Assembly (NCBI RefSeq): GCF_002160015.1
Contig: NZ_NFJT01000005.1
Location: forward strand, 1-64,000
Length of the DNA stretch: 64,000 nt
Reading direction: 5' to 3'
Source of the DNA: Anaerofilum sp. An201
GTDB lineage: Bacteria > Bacillota > Clostridia > Oscillospirales > Ruminococcaceae
Part shown: positions 36,456 to 45,723 of the stretch, in pieces
Numbering within the stretch: the stretch's first letter is position 1
Layout: every line of letters begins with the position of its first letter
The notes under the pieces: model-generated
Seen by the model: only the letters and a program-made list of their open reading frames with translations
What the model was told of the DNA's origin: nothing
Database searches by the model: none
Program-made: the position numbers and the translations under genes

Positions 36456-37109
36456 ATGAGTCGCTTTTTTGCAAGCCGTGCGCGGGACCCGATGTCCAGC
36501 TGGACCCATTTCTGGGGGGCGCTGGCCAGCGTGCTGGCCACCGTGCTGATGCTGACAATCGGCATCGCGAAGGATACTCCCGCCGTGCTGGTGGCGGGCG
36601 CGGTGGTATTCGGGCTGTCGCTGACGGCGCTGTATTCGGCCTCCAGCCTGTACCACTTTGTGGTGGCGGCTCCGTCCATCCTGCTGCGCCTGCGCAAGCT
36701 GGACCACTCGATGATCTACGTGCTGATCGCCGGCAGCTACACGCCGGTGTGCCTGGCCTTCATGGAGCAGGGGCACGCGCTGAAATTCCTGGCGGTGATC
36801 TGGGGTCTGGCGCTGGCCGGCATCCTCATCAAGCTGCTGTGGATGAAGGCGCCGCGCGCGCTGTACACTGGGCTGTATCTGGCGATGGGATGGGCGATCG
36901 TCTTTGACCTGGACGCGCTGGCCGGCATCCCCGGCGGCTGCCTGGCGCTGATCGCGGCGGGCGGCGTGCTGTACAGCGTGGGAGCGGTGCTGTATATCCT
37001 GAAAAAGCCGAACTTCTCGCCCGATTTCGGGTTCCACGAATTGTTCCACCTGTTCATCCTGGCCGGTTCCGCCTGCCATGTGGCGGCAGTCATCGGCTAT
37101 GTGCTGTGA
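36456..37109 (+). CDS. Hemolysin III / YqfA family membrane protein
   Basis: A 217-aa protein with seven predicted transmembrane helices, related to PAQR/adiponectin receptors. Conserved metal-ligand-type motifs are ASSLYHF, KLDHSMIY and FHELFHLF. The biochemical role is unsettled (membrane fluidity or lipid hydrolysis has been proposed for relatives); the name hemolysin is historical. The ATG at 36456 has GGAGGG 9 nt upstream. Confidence 0.9.
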   Translation: MSRFFASRARDPMSSWTHFWGALASVLATVLMLTIGIAKDTPAVLVAGAVVFGLSLTALYSASSLYHFVVAAPSILLRLRKLDHSMIYVLIAGSYTPVCLAFMEQGHALKFLAVIWGLALAGILIKLLWMKAPRALYTGLYLAMGWAIVFDLDALAGIPGGCLALIAAGGVLYSVGAVLYILKKPNFSPDFGFHELFHLFILAGSACHVAAVIGYVL

Positions 37110-37123
37110 TGCCCTGCCGCGCA

Positions 37124-37160
37124 AAGCGCCCCCGTATCCGCACCGGATACGGGGGCGCTT
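37124..37160. terminator. 37-bp palindromic terminator, first copy
   Basis: AAGCGCCCCCGTATCC-gcac-GGATACGGGGGCGCTT; the identical 37 bp recur at 37450-37486. Only the minus-strand side has a short T-run here. Confidence 0.75.
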
Positions 37161-37449
37161 CAGACTGTCCAGCAAGCGATTCCCTTTGTGCGGCGGGGCA
37201 GCTTCGACCTCATCCGCCCCGTACCGTTGGCTTCCCCCTGGGGGGAAGCTGCCGCGCAGCGGCTGATGAGGGGAAGTCTTGCGGCATCCGGCGCACGATG
37301 GGAAAGCGCCGTTTCCGCTTTTGCCCCTGCTGCCAGGCTTTGTGCGGCGGGAGAGATTCGACCTCATCCGCCCCCTATCGGGGGCACCTTCCCCTGCCAG
37401 GGGAAGGCTTTGGGCTGCTGCGCAAACCATCCCGTTTTCGACAAGCCGA
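37161..37449. repeat. Intergenic repeat cluster (type A copies 4 and 5, one type B)
   Basis: Copy 4 (37202-37280) joins the type A start TTCGACCTCATCCG to an inverted type B unit (GGCTTCCCCCTGGGGGGAAGC, mini-hairpin CCGC-gca-GCGG, CTGATGAGGGGAAG). Copy 5 (37338-37414) is a full type A: TTTGTGCGGCGGGA, TTCGACCTCATCCG, mini-hairpin CCCCC-tat-CGGGGG, then the fixed hairpin. The block lies exactly between two identical terminator palindromes. Confidence 0.8.
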
Positions 37450-37491
37450 AGCGCCCCCGTATCCGCACCGGATACGGGGGCGCTTTTTGCT
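37450..37491. terminator. 37-bp palindromic terminator, second copy
   Basis: Same 37 bp as at 37124, here followed by TTTTT on the plus strand; it ends 20 bp before the trxB stop codon. Confidence 0.8.
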
Positions 37492-37506
37492 GTACGGGAT
37501 ATGCCG

Positions 37507-38415
37507 TCACCGGCTGCGCAGGTACTCGGCAGCGCCCAGCGCCGCCACGGCGCCGTCGGCAGCAGCCGTCACCAGCTGGCGCACCGTCTTGGTGCGTCCG
37601 TCGCCCGCCGCAAACAGGCCGGGGCGGGAGGTGCGGCAGTCCTCGCCTGCCTTGAGATAACCCTGTGCGTCGGTCTCGGCCAGATGGGCGAACGGCTGGT
37701 TCTGCGGGATCTGCCCCACCGCCACAAACAGGCCGTCCACCTCCAGCCGGCGCACCTCGCCGGTCTTGCGGTTTTCCACCACGGCGGCTTGCAGCTTGTC
37801 CTCGCCTTCCAGCGCGGTGACCACGCTGTCCAGCACGAACTCGACGTTGGCATGGGTGCGCAGGCGCTCCACCTGGGCGTGCTCGCCGCGGAACTGGTCC
37901 CGGCGGTGCACCAGATAGACGGTGCTGCAGATGCCGGCCAGCACCTCGGCGTCCTCCAGCGCGGTGTTGCCGCCGCCCACCACCGCCACCGGGCGGCCCT
38001 TGAAGAACATGCCGTCGCAGGTGGCGCAGTAGGAGACGCCGCGGCCGGTGAAGCGCTGCTCCTCGGCCAGGCCCAGCGGGCGGTTCTGCGCGCCGGTGGC
38101 CAGGATCAGGGCGGGCGCGGTGTGGGTGCCGGCGTCGGTGCGCACGGTGTAGAGGCCGCCTTCCTCCTCCACGCTCTCCACCGTCTCAAAGGCGAACTGC
38201 GCGCCCAGATCCTCGGCCTGCTGGTACATGCCCTGTGCCAGCTCGGCGCCGGAGGTGTGGGGGATGCCGGGGTAGTTGTCCACCTCGGGGGAGACGGTGA
38301 TCTGGCCGCCGTACATGGCGCGCTCGATCACCAGCGTGGAAAGGCCCGCGCGGGTGGCGTAGATGGCGGCGGACAGACCGGCTGTGCCGGCGCCCACGAT
38401 GATCAGATCCAGCAT
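37507..38415 (-). CDS. trxB: Thioredoxin reductase
   Basis: A 302-aa FAD/NADPH enzyme that keeps thioredoxin reduced. FAD motif GAGTAG (8-13), redox pair C130/C133 in SYCATCDG, NADPH motif GGGNTALEDA and C-terminal FAD motif GLFAAGD. The NADPH loop has HRRDQFRG, as in NADPH-dependent forms. It follows trxA by 22 bp and is surely co-transcribed. Confidence 0.95.
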   Translation of the reverse strand: MLDLIIVGAGTAGLSAAIYATRAGLSTLVIERAMYGGQITVSPEVDNYPGIPHTSGAELAQGMYQQAEDLGAQFAFETVESVEEEGGLYTVRTDAGTHTAPALILATGAQNRPLGLAEEQRFTGRGVSYCATCDGMFFKGRPVAVVGGGNTALEDAEVLAGICSTVYLVHRRDQFRGEHAQVERLRTHANVEFVLDSVVTALEGEDKLQAAVVENRKTGEVRRLEVDGLFVAVGQIPQNQPFAHLAETDAQGYLKAGEDCRTSRPGLFAAGDGRTKTVRQLVTAAADGAVAALGAAEYLRSR

Positions 38416-38437
38416 GGGAAAGCCTCTCCTTTCGGAT

Positions 38438-38743
38438 TTACAGCATGGCCAGGATGGCGGCCTTCGGCTTCACGCCCACGGAGGTGTTGGCGACCTGGCC
38501 GTTCTTGAATACCATCAGGGTGGGGATGCTCATCACGTTGAAGCGGGCGGCCAGCTGGGGCTCGTCGTCCACGTTGATCTTGCCCACCTTGAAGCCGTTG
38601 GCCTCGCCGGCGATCTGGTCCACGATGGGGCTGAGCATCTTGCAGGGGCCGCACCAGCTGGCCCAGAAATCCACCAGCACGGGGACGTCGCTGTGCAGCA
38701 CTTCCTGCTCGAAGTTGGCGGCGGTAATGGTGATAACAGACAT
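38438..38743 (-). CDS. trxA: Thioredoxin
   Basis: A 101-aa redox protein with active site WCGPC (C31, C34) and the cis-proline region SIPTLMVFKNG. It reduces cytoplasmic disulfides, recycled by TrxB. The ATG at 38743 has AAAGGAG 9 nt upstream; the GTG two codons earlier is too close. A minus-strand TACAAT at 38817-38812 is a possible -10 box. Confidence 0.96.
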   Translation of the reverse strand: MSVITITAANFEQEVLHSDVPVLVDFWASWCGPCKMLSPIVDQIAGEANGFKVGKINVDDEPQLAARFNVMSIPTLMVFKNGQVANTSVGVKPKAAILAML

Positions 38744-38864
38744 GTTCACTCTCTCCTTTTTCTATCGTTGTTCGGCCGCTTTGTGCGGCGGGATGTTGTT
38801 CCGATGGCTGTATTGTACCCCATCCGGGGCGGGATAGTCGGTTGTTTTTGCAACAAACCACAAA

Positions 38865-38893
38865 AAACCCGCCGCACAGAGCCGCGGCGGGAG
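38865..38893 (-). terminator. Terminator of the MATE transporter gene
   Basis: Minus-strand CCCGCCGC-ggctctgt-GCGGCGGG followed by TTTTTTG. Confidence 0.88.
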
Positions 38894-38900
38894 GAAGGGG

Positions 38901-40271
38901 TCAGGCTTCGGCGGAGGCGGGTTCTTCCAGTTTGGCCAGGACCTCGCGGTTCACCCGGCGCAGGAACACCACGCACAGCGCGGCGGACATGACCTCTGCG
39001 ATCGGGAAGGACCACCACACCAGTTCCAGCCGTCCGGTGAGGGACAGCAGCCAGGCGACCGGCACCAGCACCACCAGCTGGCGGCCCACCGACACCAGCA
39101 GGCTGAGCACGCCGTGGCCCAGCGCCTGGAACACCGAGCTGCACACGATGGAGAAGCCCGCCAGCAGAAAGCTGAGGCTGATGATGCGCAGCGCCACCCG
39201 GCCGATGCGCAGCATATCCTCCGAGGGATTGAAAAAGCCCAGCAGCAGATCCGGCGCCAGCTGGAAGATCGCCAGGCCCACCAGCATGATGGCCACCGCG
39301 TAGATGGTGGCGTACTTGATGGTCTGAGTGACGCGGCTGCGGCGTTGTGCGCCGTAGTTGTAGCTGATGATGGGGACCATGCCGTTGTTCAGGCCAAAGA
39401 CCGGCATGAACACGAAGCTCTGCAGCTTGAAGTAGACGCCGAACACCGCGGTGGCGGTGGAGCTGAACACCATCAGGATGTTGTTCATGGCGAGGGTCAT
39501 CACGCTGCCGATGCTGGACATCAGGATGCTGGGCACGCCCACCGCGTAGATGCGCCCGATGGTGGCCGCATGCGGGCGGAACTCGCGCAGGCGCAGGCGG
39601 ATCTCGTGGTTTTTGGCCAGATTGAAATAGAGCGACAGGAACATCGCGGCGATCTGGCCGATGACGGTGGCCACCGCCGCGCCCATCACCTCCAGACGGG
39701 GGAACGGCCCGATGCCGAAGATAAACAGCGGGTCGAGGACGATGTTGATGATCGCGCCCACGCCCTGGGTGAACATGGTGTACAGGGTCTTGCCGGTGGA
39801 GATCAGCAGCCGGTCCAGCATCACCTGGAAGAACATGCCGAAGCCGCACACACAGATCACCCACATGTAATCCCGGCCGTACTGCACGATCTGGGCATCG
39901 GAGGTCTGGCTGGCGAAGAACACGCGGGAGCAGGCGAGGCCGAACACCAGGAACACCGCCGCGCTGAGCAGCGCCAGGAACAGGCCGTTCTCGGCCGCGT
40001 CGTTGGCGGCCTTTTGGTTCTTTTCGCCCAGGCTCTTGCTGAGCAGCGCGTTCACGCCCACGCCGGTGCCCACCGCAATGGCGATCATCAGGTTCTGGAT
40101 CGGGAACGCCAGGCTCACCGCCGTGAGGGCGTTTTCGTTGATGCGGGAGACGAACACGCTGTCCACCACGTTGTACAGCGCCTGCACCAGCATCGAGATC
40201 ATCATCGGCACCGACATGCTGATGAGCAGGCGGCCCACCGGCATCACGCCCATTTTGTTTTCCTGTGTCAT
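38901..40271 (-). CDS. MATE-family efflux transporter
   Basis: A 456-aa membrane protein with twelve predicted helices in two homologous halves, starting with the typical KMGVMPVGRLLISMSVPMM. MATE proteins export cationic drugs or metabolites in exchange for Na+ or H+. The substrate is unknown. Its ATG overlaps the stop of the kinase-like gene (TGATG), so the two are coupled. Confidence 0.9.
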   Translation of the reverse strand: MTQENKMGVMPVGRLLISMSVPMMISMLVQALYNVVDSVFVSRINENALTAVSLAFPIQNLMIAIAVGTGVGVNALLSKSLGEKNQKAANDAAENGLFLALLSAAVFLVFGLACSRVFFASQTSDAQIVQYGRDYMWVICVCGFGMFFQVMLDRLLISTGKTLYTMFTQGVGAIINIVLDPLFIFGIGPFPRLEVMGAAVATVIGQIAAMFLSLYFNLAKNHEIRLRLREFRPHAATIGRIYAVGVPSILMSSIGSVMTLAMNNILMVFSSTATAVFGVYFKLQSFVFMPVFGLNNGMVPIISYNYGAQRRSRVTQTIKYATIYAVAIMLVGLAIFQLAPDLLLGFFNPSEDMLRIGRVALRIISLSFLLAGFSIVCSSVFQALGHGVLSLLVSVGRQLVVLVPVAWLLSLTGRLELVWWSFPIAEVMSAALCVVFLRRVNREVLAKLEEPASAEA

Positions 40272-40879
40272 CAGCCACCCACCTTCTGATTCTGGGCAAA
40301 AGCGCGGGCGGCCTGTGTCAGGATCTGCACACAGACATCCTGCCCCAGCGCGGCGTCCAGCGTGATGTGATAGTGCCCCGCCGAACCCCAGCGGCGCTGG
40401 GTGTAGTAGTTGTAGTAGGAGGCGCGCTTTTTGTCCTCTTTGGCAATCCGGGCGTCCAGCTCCTGCTCGCGCAGCTCGGGATACTGGCTGTGCAGGCGGG
40501 CGCGGCGGTAGTCCATCCCCGCATGGATGAACACCTGCAAACAGTCGGTGCGCTCGCGCAGCACATAGTCGGCGCAGCGGCCCACGATCACACAGGGGCC
40601 CTGGTCGGCCAGGTCGCGGATGACCTTCGACTGGGCCAGGTACACCTGGTCGGTCAGCGGCAGCTCCTGGCTCATCGAGTACAGGCTGTACAAAAGGCTG
40701 CCGGTGCGCTTGTTCTCGCTCTGGCGCACCGCCTCTTCGGACAGGCCGCTCTCCTTGGCGGCCAATGTGATCAGCTCTTTGTCGTAATACGGCAGCCCCA
40801 GCGTATCGGCCAGCTGTCTGGCGATGCGGTGGCCGCCGGTGCAGAACTCACGGCTGATGGTGATGATGCATGGCAGCAT
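40271..40879 (-). CDS. Cytidylate kinase-like protein
   Basis: A 202-aa P-loop-like protein of the Cytidylate_kin2 family. The N-terminus ITISREFCTGGHRIARQLAD replaces the classical Walker A, and VIVGRCADYVLRER resembles the nucleotide-binding core. The family is common in Firmicutes, and its true substrate is not established. Its pairing with the MATE gene recurs in my memory of clostridial genomes, but I cannot verify that here. The start at 40879 follows GGAGAGG. Confidence 0.85.
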   Translation of the reverse strand: MLPCIITISREFCTGGHRIARQLADTLGLPYYDKELITLAAKESGLSEEAVRQSENKRTGSLLYSLYSMSQELPLTDQVYLAQSKVIRDLADQGPCVIVGRCADYVLRERTDCLQVFIHAGMDYRRARLHSQYPELREQELDARIAKEDKKRASYYNYYTQRRWGSAGHYHITLDAALGQDVCVQILTQAARAFAQNQKVGG

Positions 40880-40925
40880 GATTTCCTCTCCTTTCCGGCC
40901 TGCGGCAACGGCGGGCCTTTTATCT

Positions 40926-40954
40926 ATTATAAAGGGAAATTCCATCGCACGCAA
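40926..40954 (-). promoter_or_regulatory. Promoter of the kinase-like / MATE operon
   Basis: Minus-strand TTGCGT (40954-40949), 17 bp, TATAAT (40931-40926). Confidence 0.75.
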
Positions 40955-40985
40955 GATGTTCGGATGCGAACCTTTTTGGCCGGCG

Positions 40986-42473
40986 TCACCTTGCCCAGCC
41001 CAGGCTGCGCTCCACCGCGCGGGACCATCCCTCGGCCAGCCGCGCGCAGACGGCGGGGTCCATCTTTGGCTGGAACACCTGGTCGCACCGCCAGCCGCTG
41101 CGGATCTGCTCGCGGCTGTCCCACACGCCGGTGGCAAGGCCGGCCAGGTAGGCCGCGCCCAGCGCAGTGGTCTCCCGGATGACCGGGCGGCGCAGGGGGC
41201 GCCCCAGCATATCCGCCTGGAACTGCATCAAAAATCCATCCCGGCTGGCGCCGCCGTCCACCCGCAGCTCGGCCAGGGGGATACCGGTGTCCCTCTCCAT
41301 CGCCTGCACCAGCTCCATGCTCTGGTAGGCGATCGACTCCTGCGCCGCGCGGATGATGTGCTCGCGCTTTGTGCCGCGGGTGATGCCCACGATGGCGCCG
41401 CGGGCGTACATGTCCCAGTGCGGCGCGCCCAGGCCGGTGAAGGCGGGCACCAGATACACCCCGCCGGTGTCCGGCACCTTTTGCGCGTAGTACTCGGCGT
41501 CCTTGCTCTCGCTGAAAAACCGCATCTCGTCGCGCAGCCACTGGATCACCGCGCCGCCCACAAAGACGCTGCCCTCCAGCGCGTACTCCACCTTCCCGTT
41601 CAGGCCCACCGCGATGGTGGACAGCAGGCCGTTGCGGCTCTCGCACAGCTCGCGGCCGGTGTTCATCAGCAGAAAGCAGCCGGTGCCGTATGTGTTCTTC
41701 GCCTCTCCCCTGGCAAAGCAGGTCTGGCCGAACAGCGCCGCCTGCTGGTCGCCGGCGATGCCCGCGATGGGCACCTCCACGCCCTGGATGCTGGTGGTGC
41801 CGTAGATGCAGCTGGAGTCCATCACGGTGGGCATCATGCAGCGCGGGATGTTCAGCGCCGCCAGCAGCTCGTCGTCCCAGTCGAGCGTGCGGATGTTGTA
41901 CAGCATCGTGCGGCTGGCGTTGGTGACGTCGGTGACGTGCGCCTTGCCGCCCGTCAGCTGCCAGACCAGCCAGCTGTCCACCGTGCCGAACAGGATCTCG
42001 CCCCGCTCGGCCCGCTGCTGCAGGCCCTCCACATGGTCGAGGATCCAGCGGATCTTGGTGGCGGAAAAATAGGCGTCCGGCACAAGGCCGGTGGCCCTGC
42101 GGATGGTCTCGGCCAGGCCGCGCGCCTTCAGCTGCTCCACGATGGGGGCGGTGCGGCGGCACTGCCAGACGATGGCGTTGTACACCGGGCGGCCGGTGGC
42201 CCTGTCCCACAGAATGGTCGTCTCGCGCTGGTTGGTGATGCCGATGCCGGCCAGCCGGCCGAGCGGGATGCCGCTCTTGATCAGCACCTCCATCATCACC
42301 GCATACTGGGTGGAATAGATCTCCAGCGGGTCGTGCTCCACCCATCCCTCGCGGGGATAGTGCTGGGCGAACTCCTGCTGGGCTACCTCGAGGATATTCT
42401 GCTGGTCGTCGAACAGAATCGCCCGGCTGCTGGTCGTGCCCTGGTCCAGCGCCAGAAGATACCGTGTGCTCAT
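40986..42473 (-). CDS. glpK: Glycerol kinase
   Basis: A 495-aa FGGY kinase that phosphorylates glycerol with ATP. It has the N-terminal phosphate loop [13 protein letters not shown], glycerol-site residues in [10 protein letters not shown] and WQCRRTA, the second phosphate loop [14 protein letters not shown], and the FGGY signature [15 protein letters not shown]...TRGT. No glpF or glpD is adjacent. The ATG at 42473 has AAGGAGG upstream. Confidence 0.97.
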   Translation of the reverse strand: MSTRYLLALDQGTTSSRAILFDDQQNILEVAQQEFAQHYPREGWVEHDPLEIYSTQYAVMMEVLIKSGIPLGRLAGIGITNQRETTILWDRATGRPVYNAIVWQCRRTAPIVEQLKARGLAETIRRATGLVPDAYFSATKIRWILDHVEGLQQRAERGEILFGTVDSWLVWQLTGGKAHVTDVTNASRTMLYNIRTLDWDDELLAALNIPRCMMPTVMDSSCIYGTTSIQGVEVPIAGIAGDQQAALFGQTCFARGEAKNTYGTGCFLLMNTGRELCESRNGLLSTIAVGLNGKVEYALEGSVFVGGAVIQWLRDEMRFFSESKDAEYYAQKVPDTGGVYLVPAFTGLGAPHWDMYARGAIVGITRGTKREHIIRAAQESIAYQSMELVQAMERDTGIPLAELRVDGGASRDGFLMQFQADMLGRPLRRPVIRETTALGAAYLAGLATGVWDSREQIRSGWRCDQVFQPKMDPAVCARLAEGWSRAVERSLGWAR

Positions 42474-42561
42474 GCAATCGAGCCTCCTTCTTCCCGCCGG
42501 CAGGGGCGGGGTGTTGATGGTGCAAGCGTAGTCATTTGCCGGTTTGGCCGAACTGGCGTTT

Positions 42562-43245
42562 TCACAGCAGGCGCTCCAGCGCGCAGGCGGGCAGCGGGGG
42601 GTATTCCTCCCGCATCGTCTCCAGCGCGTGGGCGTCGGAGGAAGTGAGGAGGGGCAGGCCGCCCGGCAGCCGCCCGCTTTGGAGCAGGGCGGGCGCGCGG
42701 GAGAGGTCGGCCAGTTCGGCCAGCTCGAAGCCCAGGCTGTCGTCCCACAGGCCGAACACGCTGAGCAGCGAATAGCTGTCCTTGTCCACATGCGCCGGCA
42801 CCGGGATGCCGCCGTGGCTGCGGCAGAGGGCGGCGGTCTGATAAATGTCCAGCTCCAGCGCCCCGGTGAGCAGCCGCCCCTCCCGGCGCAGGATGTTGTC
42901 GTCCTCGTCCATCACCCACTGTTCGCCCCAGACGGCAGGGTCGTAGGGGTAGGGCGGGAGATGCCGGCGGAACACCTCCCCCAGCTCCAGCGCCGCCTCC
43001 ACGCTGGGCAGATAGCACAGCAGGTGGATCTCCTCGGCGGTGCAGGCCTCGATGGCGGGCAGCAGCCGCAGGCCGTAGGCCGTGCAGGCCGCCTGCGCGG
43101 CGGGCAGATTGGCCGCGCTGTTGTGGTCGGCCACCGCGATCAGCTCCGCGCCGGACAGCTTTGCCATCCCCGCCACCGTGGCGGGGGTCATGGCGCGGTC
43201 GGCACAGGGAGACAGACAGGTGTGGATATGCAGGTCGTACTTCAT
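42562..43245 (-). CDS. PHP-domain phosphoesterase of the hydrogenase locus
   Basis: A 227-aa metal-dependent hydrolase. PHP motifs: [11 protein letters not shown] (H6-x-H8 region), [27 protein letters not shown] and SSDAHAL. This PHP protein recurs beside DRTGG and iron-sulfur proteins in clostridial [FeFe]-hydrogenase loci; its substrate is unknown. The ATG overlaps the stop of the DRTGG gene, marking one operon. Confidence 0.88.
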   Translation of the reverse strand: MKYDLHIHTCLSPCADRAMTPATVAGMAKLSGAELIAVADHNSAANLPAAQAACTAYGLRLLPAIEACTAEEIHLLCYLPSVEAALELGEVFRRHLPPYPYDPAVWGEQWVMDEDDNILRREGRLLTGALELDIYQTAALCRSHGGIPVPAHVDKDSYSLLSVFGLWDDSLGFELAELADLSRAPALLQSGRLPGGLPLLTSSDAHALETMREEYPPLPACALERLL

Positions 43246-43568
43246 GGCGCGAAGGCCCGCGCAAAGGCGGCCGCCGCCTCGAATTCCGGCAGAGAAGTGG
43301 TGTAGAGGTTCACGCCCTCGGCCGCGGCGCGGGCGCGGGCGTCGTCGGCCAGCGCGGCGCCGTGGCACAGCACCACCGCCGCCACGTCCGCCAGGCAGGC
43401 CACCGCGATGGTGTTGATGTTGCCCATCACGGTGAACCACACCTGCCCCTCCTGGGCGCTGCCCATCGCCCAGCTGAGCAGGTCGCCGCAGAATCCGCCG
43501 GTGATCTCCTTTTCTTCTCCCTCGCACACCGGGCAGAAGCCCAGCTCGTGCAGTTTGCTTGTGGTCAT
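43242..43568 (-). CDS. DRTGG-domain protein 2
   Basis: A 108-aa protein matching the short stand-alone DRTGG fold: EITGGFCGDLLSWAMGSAQEGQVWFT followed by a CBS-like alternation and AAEGVNLYTTSLPEFEAA. A C12-x2-C15 pair near the start is extra. Such proteins accompany hydrogenase regulators in Clostridia and probably bind a nucleotide or sense a signal. Its ATG overlaps the stop of the upstream iron-sulfur gene. Confidence 0.8.
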   Translation of the reverse strand: MTTSKLHELGFCPVCEGEEKEITGGFCGDLLSWAMGSAQEGQVWFTVMGNINTIAVACLADVAAVVLCHGAALADDARARAAAEGVNLYTTSLPEFEAAAAFARAFAP

Positions 43569-44857
43569 GGTTCGTCCTCCTTTCCTGGCTGGCCCATCAC
43601 CGCCTGCAGCACCGCCTCCATCCGGCGGCGCAGCAGCACCACGCAGTCGTCCACGGCGGCGTGGCCGCGCACCACGTCCTCGGCCAGCGCCCGGCAGGTG
43701 GGGGCACCGCAGCTCCCGCAGTCCAGCCCCGGCAGCTGCTCCACGATCTTCTGCAGCTGGCCGTAGCGGGCGAAGCTCTCGGCCCGGGTGCCGCCCAGTT
43801 CCAGCACCGGCGCGTATTCCAGATCGGCGTCCCACAGCATGGCCGGCGGGATGCTCCTGTCCAGATGGTTCTTGCTCACCGGCATATACCGGCACATCTT
43901 TTTCAGCTTGGCCTTGGCGATGTAGGGGTTCTCCACCTGCAGGACGCCCCCCACGCAGCCGCCCGCGCAGGCGTCCAGCTCGACAAAATCAAGGCCGGGG
44001 TATTTCTCGTCCTCCAGGTCCTCCAGCACCCGGATCACGTTCTCGATGCCGTCGGCGGCGAGGTAGCTGTCGGTGATGACCAGGCCGGCGCTCTCGCCCC
44101 CGCTCTCGGCCCAGCCGATGCCGATGCGCCCCGCGGTGGCCGGGGAATCCGCGGTCTGGCGTTTTTTCATCGGGCCGAGCAGCTGCGGGTAGATCTCTTT
44201 CACGGCCACCGCCGCGTCCACCTCGCTCTTTTTGGTGCCCACCGGCGAGTGGATAGCCGTCACCTTCGCCGGGCAGGGCGACAGGAAGATGCACCCGATC
44301 TCCTCCCGGGCAAGGCCGGTCTTGCGCTGGGCCTCGTCCTTGGCCAGGCGGGCGGCCAGCTCCACCGGCGCCACCAGCGGCAGCACGTGGTCGATCAGGT
44401 CGGGATAGCGCACCCGGATCAGCCGGGTGACCGCCGGGCAGGCCGACGAGATCACCGGGCGGGGGAGGCTGCCGGTCTGCATCAGGCGGCGGGTGGCCTC
44501 GCTGACCAGCTCGGCGGCCCGGGCCACCTCATACACGGCGTCGAAGCCCAGGTCGGTGAGCGCCGCCAGCAGGATGTCCGGCTCCTCCAGGTTGTTGAAC
44601 TGCCCGTACAGGCTCGGCGCGGGCAGCGCGATGGTGTATGCAAACTTCTTCAGCACGTCCAGCGTGTCGTACTGGGCCTTTTTGGCGTGGTGCGGGCAGA
44701 TGCGGATGCACTCGGCGCAGTCGATGCAGCGCTCGGCGATGATGCTGGCCTTGCCGTCCCGCACCCGGATGGCCTCGGTGGGGCAGCGCTTGATGCAGTT
44801 GATGCAGCCGCGGCAGAGGTCTCTGTCCAGCGTTACGGAATGCAGAAAAGTTTCCAT
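43565..44857 (-). CDS. Ferredoxin / degenerate [FeFe]-hydrogenase-domain protein
   Basis: A 430-aa iron-sulfur protein. Residues 1-60 carry two [4Fe-4S] motifs (C15, C18, C21, C25; C44, C47, C50, C54). Residues about 70-310 resemble the hydrogenase catalytic domain: C140 (SSACPAV), C195 (SPCPAK), C297 and C301 (DACAGGC) match the four cysteines that hold the H-cluster cubane. A139 replaces the adjacent cysteine, and the Glu of MPCxxKxxE is missing. A C-terminal Fe-S domain has C380, C383, C388 and C405. It lacks a PAS domain. A sensory or electron-relay paralogue is more likely than an H2-producing enzyme. Confidence 0.88.
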   Translation of the reverse strand: METFLHSVTLDRDLCRGCINCIKRCPTEAIRVRDGKASIIAERCIDCAECIRICPHHAKKAQYDTLDVLKKFAYTIALPAPSLYGQFNNLEEPDILLAALTDLGFDAVYEVARAAELVSEATRRLMQTGSLPRPVISSACPAVTRLIRVRYPDLIDHVLPLVAPVELAARLAKDEAQRKTGLAREEIGCIFLSPCPAKVTAIHSPVGTKKSEVDAAVAVKEIYPQLLGPMKKRQTADSPATAGRIGIGWAESGGESAGLVITDSYLAADGIENVIRVLEDLEDEKYPGLDFVELDACAGGCVGGVLQVENPYIAKAKLKKMCRYMPVSKNHLDRSIPPAMLWDADLEYAPVLELGGTRAESFARYGQLQKIVEQLPGLDCGSCGAPTCRALAEDVVRGHAAVDDCVVLLRRRMEAVLQAVMGQPGKEDEP

Positions 44858-44891
44858 GTGTGTTGCCTCGTGCAGGGCGGGGGCGGGGCGC

Positions 44892-45317
44892 TCACGCGAT
44901 GGACACGCTCATGTCGATGGTGGTGCCCACCCCCACGGTGGATTGGATCTCGAAGGTATCGGTGTACTTTTTCATATTGGGCAGCCCCATCCCGGCCCCA
45001 AAGCCCAGGCTGCGCACCTCGGCCGGGGCGGTGGTGTAGCCCTCGCTCATGGCCAGCGGGATGTCGGCGATGCCGGGGCCGTCGTCCTCCAGATGCATCG
45101 CGATGGTATCCGGCGTGACCTCCACCCGGATGCGACCGCCGCCCGCGTGGATGGCCAGGTTGATCTCCCCCTCGTACAGCGCGATGGCCGCCCGGCGCAC
45201 CGCCGCCGCCGGGACCCCCAGCCGCTTGAGGCTCTGCTTCATGTTGGCGCTGGCCTCGCCCGCACGGGTGAAGTCGTCGCCCGGCACCACATATTCCATG
45301 CAGATGGCGTTATCCAT
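44892..45317 (-). CDS. Anti-sigma-factor-like ATP-binding protein
   Basis: A 141-aa GHKL ATPase domain protein like RsbW/SpoIIAB kinases: N-box YEGEINLAIHAGG, G1 EDDGPGI, G2 GFGAGMGLPNMKKY. No histidine box or sensor is attached. It probably phosphorylates or binds a partner encoded in the same operon. The start at 45317 follows GGGGAGGTGA and overlaps the upstream DRTGG gene by 8 nt. Confidence 0.88.
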   Translation of the reverse strand: MDNAICMEYVVPGDDFTRAGEASANMKQSLKRLGVPAAAVRRAAIALYEGEINLAIHAGGGRIRVEVTPDTIAMHLEDDGPGIADIPLAMSEGYTTAPAEVRSLGFGAGMGLPNMKKYTDTFEIQSTVGVGTTIDMSVSIA

Positions 45318-45663
45318 GCCATTCACCTCCCCGCAGGCCGTGCTGGTACAAAAGGCCGCAGGCCGCAAACATGGGCAGGTCGGTGGAAAGCACCGCGATA
45401 TCCCGGCTCTCGGCCAGCCCCAGCACCTCGTCTCCCGGCATCTTGCCCCGCACGAACACGATGCACACCATGTCCATCATGTCGGCGGTGCGCACCACCT
45501 GGGGATTGTTCAGGCCGGTGAGCAGCACCGCCTGGTCCTTCACATAGGCCAGCACGTCGCTCATCATATCGCTGCCGCAGGCGGTGTGCACCTCCTGGGA
45601 AAGATCGGCCGCAGGGGTGAGCAGCCGTGCGCCGAGGATCTCTTGCATCTGCTGGATGGTCAT
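45310..45663 (-). CDS. DRTGG-domain protein 1
   Basis: A 117-aa protein covering one DRTGG domain (TACGSDMMSDVLAYVKDQAVLLTG, then VRGKMPGDEVLGLAESRDIAVLST). The same domain lies between the CBS and catalytic parts of some pyrophosphatases. It heads the leftward regulatory arm of the hydrogenase locus. The ATG at 45663 has AAGGAGAG 10 nt upstream. Confidence 0.88.
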   Translation of the reverse strand: MTIQQMQEILGARLLTPAADLSQEVHTACGSDMMSDVLAYVKDQAVLLTGLNNPQVVRTADMMDMVCIVFVRGKMPGDEVLGLAESRDIAVLSTDLPMFAACGLLYQHGLRGGEWHG

Positions 45664-45723
45664 TGCTGTGTTCACTCTCCTTTTCTGTCTGCGTCCGGCC
45701 GCTCCGGTACGCTCTTTGTATTC

